Assembly (NCBI GenBank): GCA_017459225.1
Contig: JAFUDL010000344.1
Location: 1-7,128 of the forward strand
Direction: 5' to 3'
From: Kiritimatiellia bacterium
GTDB taxonomy: Bacteria; Verrucomicrobiota; Kiritimatiellia; RFP12; UBA1067
Length of the DNA: 7,128 nt
The translations under genes were made by a program, and so were the position numbers. Shown one piece after another: positions 1-6,448 of the stretch. A model generated the notes under the pieces. That model ran no database searches, was not told the DNA's origin, and saw nothing but the letters and a program-made list of their open reading frames with translations. Positions within the stretch are counted from its first letter, which is position 1, and every line of letters starts with the position of its first letter.

Positions 1-1
1 C

Positions 2-1729
2 AGCAACGGCAATGGCAGTCGGCGGGGCGTGGAGCATCTCTGTGACGTGGAGCGCGAGACGCGCCATGAGCGCGGCGTGATGCGCACGGGTCCTGCATTC
101 ACCGTCACTTGCGACGTCTCCGAACGTGACTACGCGATACGCGAGATCAAACCCGTTTCGATCGAGGAAACTGCCACGCCGGGCAAGTGGAAGATCGACA
201 TGGGCGAGGCGTTCTCGGGTTTAATGCGCCTTAAGCTCAACGGAAAGAAGGGCACGGTTGCACGGATGACGGCGAGCGACACGTTCGTTGACGAGTGTAC
301 GTTCGGGCAGATCGCGGAGTTTGAGTTCTGCGGCGGCGATGGCGTGTTCGAGAACAGGATGAACACGCAGTCCGGCAGGTTCTTCTATCTCACGGGCTGC
401 GAGAAACCCGCGCTGGATGACGTGACTGGTATCGTGATCGGATGCTGCGGACGCATCCATGGCGGGTTCAAGGGCGACAGGGACCTTGAGAAGATACTCG
501 CGCTCGACCGCGACACGTTCATCGCCACGACGATGGGCGGCGTGACGGTGGACTGTCCGCACCGCGAACGCCTCGGCTACGGCGAGGCGAGCCTTTCAGC
601 GATGTGGGGCGACGGTATGCCGCAGTTCGACAGCGCGGCGTACTACTACGCCTACCTGCTCAAATGGGCGTCGAGTCAGCGTCCCGACGGCAGCATCCCT
701 CACGTGTCGCCGAACGGCTACGGCTGGGGCGGTACGTTCTGGAGCAACTTCCCCGTGTATGCGCTCGCGGAGTACTGCCGGCGCTATCCCGACGCGCGGC
801 TGAAGGGCATCATGCGTCCGGTAATCGATAAGTGGCTCGACTACCTCCACGCGCACGTGCGCCCGGACGGCATCCTCGCGCAGTACGAGCCGAAGAAGGG
901 GGACTGTCTCGGCGACTGGGCGTACCCCGAAGTGTGGTCCACCGGCAGGGGCTGGGGCGACTGGGGCCACACCGTCGAGGGAATGTTCTTCAACAACTGC
1001 GCGTATGCCTGGGCCATCCGGCGCGCGCTGGAGACCGACGGCCTCGTCACGGACTCCGCCCGTCGGGCGGAGCTGGCGCGCCGCCACGCCGCGCTCGTGA
1101 AGGCGATCGACCGCGCGTGGTACAAGGACGGACTGTACGTTTCGGAGAACGCGCGCTACCAGGCGATTGCGCTCCTGGGCGGCGTGGCGGAGGCGGGCGG
1201 GCACCGCGCCGAGACGGAGAAGACGATGCAGGACATCGTGGAGTGGAAGGGCTACATCGACGGCGGCAGCCCGAGCTACATGCCGATCCTGCGCCTTCTC
1301 TGCGCGACCCGGCGCGGACGCGAGCTCGCGCTGCGCACATTCCGCCTCGGCGAGGCGCCGGGCTTCCTCTACTTCGCGGACGAGGGATACAACACGATTC
1401 CTGAGGCATGGCACTACGGCCGCAAGTCGCACGGCAGCATGATCCACACATGCTACACCGGCCCCGCAGGCGCGCTCTTCCATGGCTTCGCCGGCTTCGA
1501 GATTGATGGGAACAAGATCACCGTCGCGCCACTTCTCTCGGACACGCTCCCGAACTTCTCCGCATACACCGAGACGCTGTACGGAACGCTTTACGTGAAG
1601 GTCGAGTCGAAAGGCGGCCGCCGCGTCGTGTGGGTGCAGTTGCCGTACGGATGCGAAGGAACGTTCATCGCCGACGACGCGCGCCACGCGCTCCGTCCAG
1701 GGCTCAACAGATTCGAAATCGCAAAGTAG
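2..1729 (+). CDS. Alpha-L-rhamnosidase, GH78 family (5' end outside window)
   Basis: Predicted inverting glycosidase that releases terminal alpha-L-rhamnose from plant or microbial glycans. The frame is open to the first bases, so the true start is upstream. The GTG at 29 is not a credible start, since it falls inside the N-terminal beta-sandwich region. Numbering from that GTG, residues 39-72 (IKPVSIEET, then IDMGEAFSGLMRLKL) match the family's 'D-G-N-x-x-G' strand region. Residues 175-187 (DCPHRERLGYGEA) are the GH78 signature of the (alpha/alpha)6 barrel, with E180 at the general-acid position. E459 in TIPEAW fits the general base and H473 in MIHTCYTG the conserved substrate-binding His. 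A C-terminal beta-sandwich follows from about 490. About 575 residues are visible; full-length members are often 850-1000. Odd: the usual GW-T-GD is GYGE here, so Trp is Tyr and Asp is Glu. It ends in TAG. Export cannot be judged without the N-terminus. The family call is firm; the exact substrate is inferred. Confidence 0.92.
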   Translation, partial: SNGNGSRRGVEHLCDVERETRHERGVMRTGPAFTVTCDVSERDYAIREIKPVSIEETATPGKWKIDMGEAFSGLMRLKLNGKKGTVARMTASDTFVDECTFGQIAEFEFCGGDGVFENRMNTQSGRFFYLTGCEKPALDDVTGIVIGCCGRIHGGFKGDRDLEKILALDRDTFIATTMGGVTVDCPHRERLGYGEASLSAMWGDGMPQFDSAAYYYAYLLKWASSQRPDGSIPHVSPNGYGWGGTFWSNFPVYALAEYCRRYPDARLKGIMRPVIDKWLDYLHAHVRPDGILAQYEPKKGDCLGDWAYPEVWSTGRGWGDWGHTVEGMFFNNCAYAWAIRRALETDGLVTDSARRAELARRHAALVKAIDRAWYKDGLYVSENARYQAIALLGGVAEAGGHRAETEKTMQDIVEWKGYIDGGSPSYMPILRLLCATRRGRELALRTFRLGEAPGFLYFADEGYNTIPEAWHYGRKSHGSMIHTCYTGPAGALFHGFAGFEIDGNKITVAPLLSDTLPNFSAYTETLYGTLYVKVESKGGRRVVWVQLPYGCEGTFIADDARHALRPGLNRFEIAK

Positions 1730-1745
1730 AGATTCCGTGTGCCGT

Positions 1746-1761
1746 CCGCATATTTTTGCGG
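1746..1761 (+). other. Small stem-loop after the rhamnosidase gene
   Basis: The sequence shows CCGCA, a 6-base T-rich loop, then TGCGG, 17 bases after the rhamnosidase stop. A 5-bp stem without a U-tract after it is too weak to call an intrinsic terminator. It may simply be an mRNA 3' end structure or chance. Confidence 0.25.
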
Positions 1762-1771
1762 TTGCCCCAAG

Positions 1772-1801
1772 TTGTCACTGGAGACATCTTTATGCTATAC
1801 T
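1772..1801 (+). promoter_or_regulatory. Sigma70-type promoter with extended -10, for the secreted GH-like gene
   Basis: The -35 box TTGTCA (1772-1777) is separated by 18 bp from the -10 box TATACT (1796-1801). TGC directly before the -10 makes it an extended -10 (TGnTATACT). Transcription would start near 1808, leaving a leader of about 21 nt before the ATG at 1829, which contains a GAGG ribosome-binding site at 1819-1822. The spacer is AT-rich against a GC-rich background, which supports a real promoter. Gene 2 is therefore likely to be transcribed independently of the rhamnosidase gene. Confidence 0.72.
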
Positions 1802-1804
1802 AGT

Positions 1805-1816
1805 TTTCACTTGAAA
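1805..1816. promoter_or_regulatory. Short dyad at the predicted start site (possible operator)
   Basis: TTTCA-CT-TGAAA is a perfect 5-bp inverted repeat lying just after the -10 box and over the predicted +1. Its position would suit a repressor site, but it is short and could be chance. A similar TTTTC/GAAAA dyad lies at the equivalent place in the cstA promoter. Confidence 0.25.
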
Positions 1817-1828
1817 GCGAGGTAGAGC

Positions 1829-3847
1829 ATGATGGCTAAAAGACTAACTAATGGTGTCGTGGCTACGGCGTGCGTTGTCGCGTCGGTGGCGGCTTTGGCC
1901 GAGACCGATGTGCAGACGAGGGCTCCGGAGCTCGTGCGCAACGGCGGATTCGAGGATGTGGCGGACGGCAAGACCGTTGGCTGGAACGCCATCGGCAGAA
2001 AGTTCGTGTACCGCGACGGCGAGGGAATCAACGGCACTCGCGCGCTCTGCTACGAGAACGACGATCCCAGCTTCTACTCGTTTCCCGGGCAGTCGGTGCC
2101 GCTCAAGGCCGGACACGCCTACGAGTACCAGGTGTGGGTGAAGACCGAGAACCTATCCGGAGAGGAAAGCGGCGCGACGATATGCATCGAGTGGTGCAAC
2201 TCGGACGGCAAGTGGCTGGGCGGCGCGTACGTGAACGGCGTGAAGGGCACGAAAGACTGGACGCTCGTCAAGGGCATTACGGACAAGGTGCCGAAGGAGG
2301 CTGCGACGGCAAAGGTGAGTCCATACGTGCGGAAGGGCATGAAGGGAAAGGCGTGGTTCGACGACGTGTCGGTGCGCGAATACGTGCTGCCGCCCGTGGC
2401 GGGAGTGTATTCGACGGCGTACCGCAACATGGCTGTCGATGGCGAAGTGACGTTCCGCGCCGCGCTTGACGTTCCGGAAGACCATGCAGGCCCGAACCTC
2501 GCCACGTGGTTCACGTATCAGAACGCGAATGGCGATGTGTGCAGGACGCGTGCCACGAACGCGCTTGGCGACAGCGTGACGCTGAGCGTGGCCGAGCTGA
2601 AGATGGGCGCGCAGCGCGTTGCGGCGGAGCTCTTCGACGGAGCGAAGCGTCTGGGCCGCGCGGAGACGACGTTTGCCCGCCTGGAGAGGATGCCGCCGAT
2701 GGCAACGTGGTTTGACCGCCACGGTCGCGCGATTGTGGACGGCAAGCCGTTCTTTCCGCTTGGCATGTACTGGAGCGCCGTCATCACGAACAAGATCGAG
2801 ACGTACGCGAAGGGTCCGTTCAACTGCCTCATGCCGTACCATGCGCCGGATTCGACGGATATCATGGATCTCTGCCACGCAAAGGGCCTGAAGGTGATCT
2901 ACAGCGTCAAGGACGTCTACAGCGGCACTCACTGGGCGCCGAAGGGGATTGTGACTGAGGCGGACGAGGTGCGCTACGTCACGGACCGCGTGAGCCGCTT
3001 CAAGAACCATCCCGCTCTTCTCGCGTGGTATCTCAACGACGAGCTGCCGCTCGGCATGCTGCCCCGTCTCGCCGCGCGCCGCGATCTGATGGAGAAGCTC
3101 GATCCCGGGCATCCGGGCTGGGCCGTGCTGTACCAGTACAACTCGATTCGCGAGTACATGCCGTCGTTCGACGTGGTGGGCACCGACCCCTATCCGATTC
3201 CGTCTAAGCCGGCGGCAATGGCCACGGAGTGGACTAAGAAAACCATGCGCGGCACTCTCGGGTGCAAGCCAGTCTGGCAGGTGCCGCAGGCGTTCAACTG
3301 GGCCGCTTACAGGAAGACGCCCGAGGAGAAGGCGAAATGCCGCGCGCCGACCGAGGCGGAGCTGCGCTCGATGTGCTGGCAGTGCATAGCCCAAGGAGCG
3401 AATGGACTTGTGATGTACTCTTTCTTCGACCTGGAGAAACGTCCGAACGGCGAGGAGTTCGAGCGGAGGTGGGCGGAGTGCTGCCGAGTTGGCGCGGAGA
3501 TACGCGCGCAGTTCCCCGTGCTGCTCTCGGACGAGGGCTCTGGCCGTCGGATTGTGGGCGGACTCGGCTATGGTTCGCCGGACAAGGACTGGAAGGGACC
3601 CAAATACCCGATTTCGGCGCGCGCGTGGGTGAAGGACGGCTGCACATACGTGCTGGTGGTGAACGGATACGACAAGGCTAGGCACATCGCCGTTTCGCTT
3701 TTTGACAGGCGCTACGGCGAGGCGGCAAGCGTGTTCGGTCCGAACCCGCAACTGGAGCACGGCGAGAGATTCGACCGCCTGAAGCTCGATCTTGGGCCTC
3801 TAGAGCCCGCGCTCGTCAAGATGTCAGGCGGATCCGTCGGCAAGTGA
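1829..3847 (+). CDS. Secreted CBM4/9-like + TIM-barrel glycoside-hydrolase-like protein
   Basis: Probable secreted carbohydrate-active protein of 672 residues. Residues 1-24 form a signal peptide (MMAKR, a hydrophobic stretch, ALA before E25). Residues 33-185 look like a CBM4/9-type jelly roll: it opens with LVRNGGFED...GW and closes with AWFDDVSVRE. About 190-285 is a beta-rich, Ig-like linker domain. About 295-535 reads as a clan GH-A-like (beta/alpha)8 barrel: FFPLGMYW, FNCLMPYH, GLKVIYSV, LLAWYLNDE, FDVVGTDPYP, KPVWQVPQAF and GLVMYSFFDL would be its strands. E405 in NDE is the likely acid/base. The strand-7 nucleophile position appears to be Q487, not Glu. About 595-668 is a C-terminal beta-domain. 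The start follows GAGG at 1819-1822 and an extended -10 promoter; ATG at 1832 is an alternative. It ends in TGA. Next to a rhamnosidase it probably helps degrade a complex glycan. I cannot assign a GH family, and a non-catalytic, glycan-binding role is possible. Confidence 0.85.
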   Translation: MMAKRLTNGVVATACVVASVAALAETDVQTRAPELVRNGGFEDVADGKTVGWNAIGRKFVYRDGEGINGTRALCYENDDPSFYSFPGQSVPLKAGHAYEYQVWVKTENLSGEESGATICIEWCNSDGKWLGGAYVNGVKGTKDWTLVKGITDKVPKEAATAKVSPYVRKGMKGKAWFDDVSVREYVLPPVAGVYSTAYRNMAVDGEVTFRAALDVPEDHAGPNLATWFTYQNANGDVCRTRATNALGDSVTLSVAELKMGAQRVAAELFDGAKRLGRAETTFARLERMPPMATWFDRHGRAIVDGKPFFPLGMYWSAVITNKIETYAKGPFNCLMPYHAPDSTDIMDLCHAKGLKVIYSVKDVYSGTHWAPKGIVTEADEVRYVTDRVSRFKNHPALLAWYLNDELPLGMLPRLAARRDLMEKLDPGHPGWAVLYQYNSIREYMPSFDVVGTDPYPIPSKPAAMATEWTKKTMRGTLGCKPVWQVPQAFNWAAYRKTPEEKAKCRAPTEAELRSMCWQCIAQGANGLVMYSFFDLEKRPNGEEFERRWAECCRVGAEIRAQFPVLLSDEGSGRRIVGGLGYGSPDKDWKGPKYPISARAWVKDGCTYVLVVNGYDKARHIAVSLFDRRYGEAASVFGPNPQLEHGERFDRLKLDLGPLEPALVKMSGGSVGK

Positions 3848-3873
3848 AAGTTGCGCAGAACGGCGCGTCTCAT

Positions 3874-3902
3874 TTGCAACACGGGGCGCGAAATGGTATA
3901 AT
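3874..3902 (+). promoter_or_regulatory. Near-consensus extended -10 sigma70 promoter of cstA
   Basis: The -35 box TTGCAA (3874-3879), a 17-bp spacer and a perfect TATAAT (3897-3902) are preceded by TGG, so this is a strong extended -10 promoter. The start would fall near 3909, giving a very short leader of about 15 nt before the ATG at 3924. AGGA at 3911-3914 is the ribosome-binding site. I see no CRP-like palindrome upstream, unlike the regulation known for E. coli cstA. Confidence 0.8.
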
Positions 3903-3911
3903 TTTCGAAAA
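3902..3911. promoter_or_regulatory. TTTTCGAAAA palindrome at the cstA start site
   Basis: A perfect 10-bp palindrome begins at the last base of the -10 box and covers the predicted +1. It could be an operator or just an AT-rich initiation region. Its placement resembles the TTTCA/TGAAA dyad of the other promoter in this window. Confidence 0.25.
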
Positions 3912-3923
3912 GGACAATAAAAG

Positions 3924-5645
3924 ATGAATGGTGCATTGCTGCTTCTAGTGGGAATCGCATGCTTCACGCTCGCGTATTTCCTCTACTCTCGGTTCATAGC
4001 CAAGGCCATCGGCGTTGATCCGTCGAAGCCCACGCCCGCGCACACGATGGGCGACGGGGTGGACTACGTGCCGGCGCATCCAATGGTGCTGTACGGACAC
4101 CACTTCGCCGCGATCGCGGGGGCGGGGCCGATCATAGGGCCTGTTCTCGCGGCGCAGTTCGGATGGGCGGCCGTAGCGCTGTGGGTGGTGCTGGGATGCA
4201 TATTCATAGGCTCGATGCACGACATGGTGACGCTCTTCCTTTCTGTGAGGCACGAGGGCAAGTCGATAGGAAGCGTGATCGAGACCGTGATGGGGCGTTC
4301 GGGGAAGATGATATTCCTCATGTTCTGCTTCTCGGCGCTAGTGCTTGTTATGGCGGTGTTCACGGGACAGGTGGCGGATGCGTTCGTCTCTAACCCAGAG
4401 GTTGCCACGTCGTCACTGCTCGGCATATTCGAGGCGGCGCTCTTCGGCGTGTGCGTGTACAAGTTCAAATGGAACGTCTTCCTCGCGAGCTTCGTGTTCG
4501 TGCCGATTCTCTTTCTGCTCGTATGGGTGGGGGTGCTTTTCCCGTGCGACCTCACTGCGATCTTCGGCGTGACGCAGGAGGCGTGCAAGAACATCTGGGT
4601 GGTTGTGCTTTTCGTGTACTGCTTCGTGGCCTCCACTCTGCCGGTGTGGCTGCTTCTGCAGCCGCGCGACTATCTCAACAGCTACCTCCTCTACGCGATG
4701 CTAGCGCTGGGGCTTGTGGCGGTGTTCTGGGTGTGCCCGCACTTGAACATCAACGCGTTCTCGGGAATCAAGGTCATGAACGCGAAGGGCGTTACGCAGG
4801 GAGTGTTCCCGCTTCTCTTCGTGACGGTGGCGTGCGGCGCGTGCTCGGGATTCCATGCGCTCGTGGCGAGCGGAACCACGTCGAAGCAGCTCGACAGCGA
4901 GAGCCACATACGTCCCGTCGGGTACGGGTGCATGCTCCTCGAGGGCGTGGTGGCGCTTCTGGCACTCGTGGCGGTGGCGTGGCATTCGCAGGAGGATCTG
5001 ATGGCGGGGCTTGCGGGAGGAAAGCCCGTCGTCATGTTCGCGCAGGGTCTCGCGAGCTTCTGCGCGAAGATCGGACTGCCCGAGAAGACGAGCGAGAGCT
5101 TCATGCTGCTTGCCGTCGCTGCGTTCCTGATGACGTCCGTAGACGCCTGCACACGCCTTGCGCGCTTCGTGTGGCAGGAGATATGGAGCACCGCATCGGC
5201 GGGACAGTCGAACTCGTTTGCGGCGCCCGACGCACCTGCGCCCAAGCCGTCTCTCCTTGTGCGCCTCAACAAAAACATGTACGTTGCGACGGGCGTGGTG
5301 ATCGCGATCGGCGTCTATCTGCTCGTTCTCAATCCTTCGATGGCGCACAATCTCTGGACGATGTTCGCGAGCGCCAACCAGATGCTTGCGGCGCTCACGC
5401 TTCTCACGGCGTCGCTCTGGCTTCTCAAGAAGCACCTGAATTTCTGGATAGCGCTGCTTCCGATGGTTTTCATGATCGTGACGAGCGGCACTGCTGTGTT
5501 CCAGCTCTTCCTGCAGAGCCTTGACAAGTGGATGAAGAAGGGCTTTGCCGAGGGCGGCGTGACGGCGATCGGCTCTGCTGCGCTGTTCTGCCTTGCGGTG
5601 ACGCTGCTTGTGCTTGGCGCGATGAAGCTGCGCAAGATACTCTAG
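3924..5645 (+). CDS. cstA: Carbon starvation protein CstA family transporter
   Basis: Inner-membrane transporter of 573 residues. Characterised CstA/BtsT relatives import pyruvate and have been linked to peptide uptake, especially in nutrient-limited cells. Residues 47-81 (VDYVPAHP, then YGHHFAAIAGAGPIIGPVLAA) are the family hallmark. Residues 301-325 (TVACGACSGFHALVASGTTSKQLDSE) form the second conserved block. The C-terminal CstA_5TM-like region covers about 390-540. I count about 14-15 hydrophobic segments, for example 4-22, 82-105, 129-149, 185-206, 223-245, 254-270, 393-409, 452-469, 477-500, 505-529 and 546-566. It is shorter than E. coli CstA (701 residues) but within the range of short family members. 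The start is set by AGGA at 3911-3914 and the promoter just upstream. It ends in TAG, and no terminator separates it from the next gene 41 bp downstream. Family identity is secure; the substrate is inferred. Confidence 0.95.
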   Translation: MNGALLLLVGIACFTLAYFLYSRFIAKAIGVDPSKPTPAHTMGDGVDYVPAHPMVLYGHHFAAIAGAGPIIGPVLAAQFGWAAVALWVVLGCIFIGSMHDMVTLFLSVRHEGKSIGSVIETVMGRSGKMIFLMFCFSALVLVMAVFTGQVADAFVSNPEVATSSLLGIFEAALFGVCVYKFKWNVFLASFVFVPILFLLVWVGVLFPCDLTAIFGVTQEACKNIWVVVLFVYCFVASTLPVWLLLQPRDYLNSYLLYAMLALGLVAVFWVCPHLNINAFSGIKVMNAKGVTQGVFPLLFVTVACGACSGFHALVASGTTSKQLDSESHIRPVGYGCMLLEGVVALLALVAVAWHSQEDLMAGLAGGKPVVMFAQGLASFCAKIGLPEKTSESFMLLAVAAFLMTSVDACTRLARFVWQEIWSTASAGQSNSFAAPDAPAPKPSLLVRLNKNMYVATGVVIAIGVYLLVLNPSMAHNLWTMFASANQMLAALTLLTASLWLLKKHLNFWIALLPMVFMIVTSGTAVFQLFLQSLDKWMKKGFAEGGVTAIGSAALFCLAVTLLVLGAMKLRKIL

Positions 5646-5686
5646 AACGCAATGCTCCAGAAGATAGCCAAGAAGGGGTAGAACTA

Positions 5687-6448
5687 GTGAAGAACGGCTG
5701 GATATGGGTGCCGGTGGCGGGCGTCCTGGGGTTGATAGTTGGCGCGTGGGGTCCGCGCGAGGAGCTGCGCGAGCGCGAGAAGAAAGCCGCGGAGGAAAAG
5801 GTCAAGGCGGCCGAGGAGGCGCGCACGTCTCGCGGCGCATTCAAGTCGTTTGCGCAGATGGTGAACATCCCTGACGAGGCACGCCGCCCGCGGCGTAGAG
5901 GCCAGCAGAAGCGCCCGTCGAAACCTGCGGTGGTGGTGTCCACGAACGCGGCACCGGCGAAGGCCGTGGCAAAGGCGGGAATGCCGCAGGAGGCGTCCGC
6001 TCCTGAGGAGCCGCCGCGTCAGCCGCCAGCGCCGAACGATCTGCGCGCGCGCATCGAGGAGGCGCAGGAGATGTGGCGTGCCCGCTCGGACGTCGCCCGC
6101 GCGCAGTGGAAGGCTAAGCTCAACCTTGACGCCGCCGCGTCAGAGAAGTTCGACGCCGCCATCGACGAGATGAACTCGCAGCTGCGCGACACAATGCAGG
6201 CCCTTGCCGACCAGGTTGCCAATAGCGACAAGTTCACGCAGGAGCTTGGCCTTCGCCTTGTGGGCGACGCCACCACGATCATGGCCGAGACGTACGACAA
6301 GCTAGGCGCGGTGGCGCCTGGCGCGCGCACCATGGTGTCCGACATCCAGATGACCGACTTCATCGACCCAGGAGTGGCCGAGCCGCTAATTTCAGTCCAG
6401 GGCAAGATGGAGTCTCTGCCGATTGGAAGAAGGGCGGGCCGGCGATGA
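5687..6448 (+). CDS. Membrane-anchored coiled-coil protein of unknown function
   Basis: I do not recognise this 253-residue protein. The GTG at 5687 is chosen as start because AGAAGGGG (5671-5678) lies 8 nt upstream and it places a hydrophobic segment at the N-terminus; an in-frame start at 5528 would overlap cstA by 118 nt. Residues 4-21 (WIWVPVAGVLGLIVGAW) form one membrane anchor. About 22-48 is a charged Glu/Lys/Arg/Ala coiled coil. About 64-117 is a basic and Pro/Ala-rich, probably disordered linker. About 118-180 is a helical region (ARIEEAQEMWRARSDVARAQ, then KFDAAIDEMNSQLRD) faintly like helical periplasmic LTXXQ-type proteins, a weak resemblance only. The region 181-245 is better ordered and contains LGLRLVGDATTIM. 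It lies 41 bp after cstA with no visible terminator. Its TGA stop overlaps the ATG of the ABC-2 permease (ATGA), so an accessory role for that transporter is plausible. No catalytic motif is seen. Confidence 0.8.
   Translation: MKNGWIWVPVAGVLGLIVGAWGPREELREREKKAAEEKVKAAEEARTSRGAFKSFAQMVNIPDEARRPRRRGQQKRPSKPAVVVSTNAAPAKAVAKAGMPQEASAPEEPPRQPPAPNDLRARIEEAQEMWRARSDVARAQWKAKLNLDAAASEKFDAAIDEMNSQLRDTMQALADQVANSDKFTQELGLRLVGDATTIMAETYDKLGAVAPGARTMVSDIQMTDFIDPGVAEPLISVQGKMESLPIGRRAGRR

Noticed and set aside
596..1687. A 363-codon open frame on the - strand opposite the rhamnosidase
   Set aside because: Low-complexity, Arg/Val/Ala-rich product antisense to a clear GH78 domain; a codon-bias shadow.
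2153..3760. A 535-codon open frame on the - strand opposite the secreted GH-like gene
   Set aside because: Its product is Arg/His/Ala-rich without domains. It mirrors the codon bias of the real gene in GC-rich DNA, and the + strand product has a signal peptide and recognisable domains.
3850..3880. GTTGC...GCAAC inverted repeat before cstA as a terminator
   Set aside because: The 5-bp arms are 21 bases apart with no U-tract, and the right arm overlaps the -35 box; not a convincing terminator.
3845..3901. TGA as a sense codon genome-wide (code 4 or 25)
   Set aside because: Reading through the TGA of the GH-like gene gives 18 unrelated codons that run across the cstA promoter. Reading through the TGA at 6446-6448 would run through the permease start. 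Both behave as normal stops.
5528..5686. A longer start for the coiled-coil gene inside cstA
   Set aside because: It would overlap the conserved cstA coding region by 118 nt and put 53 non-hydrophobic residues before the membrane helix. The GTG at 5687 has a strong ribosome-binding site.
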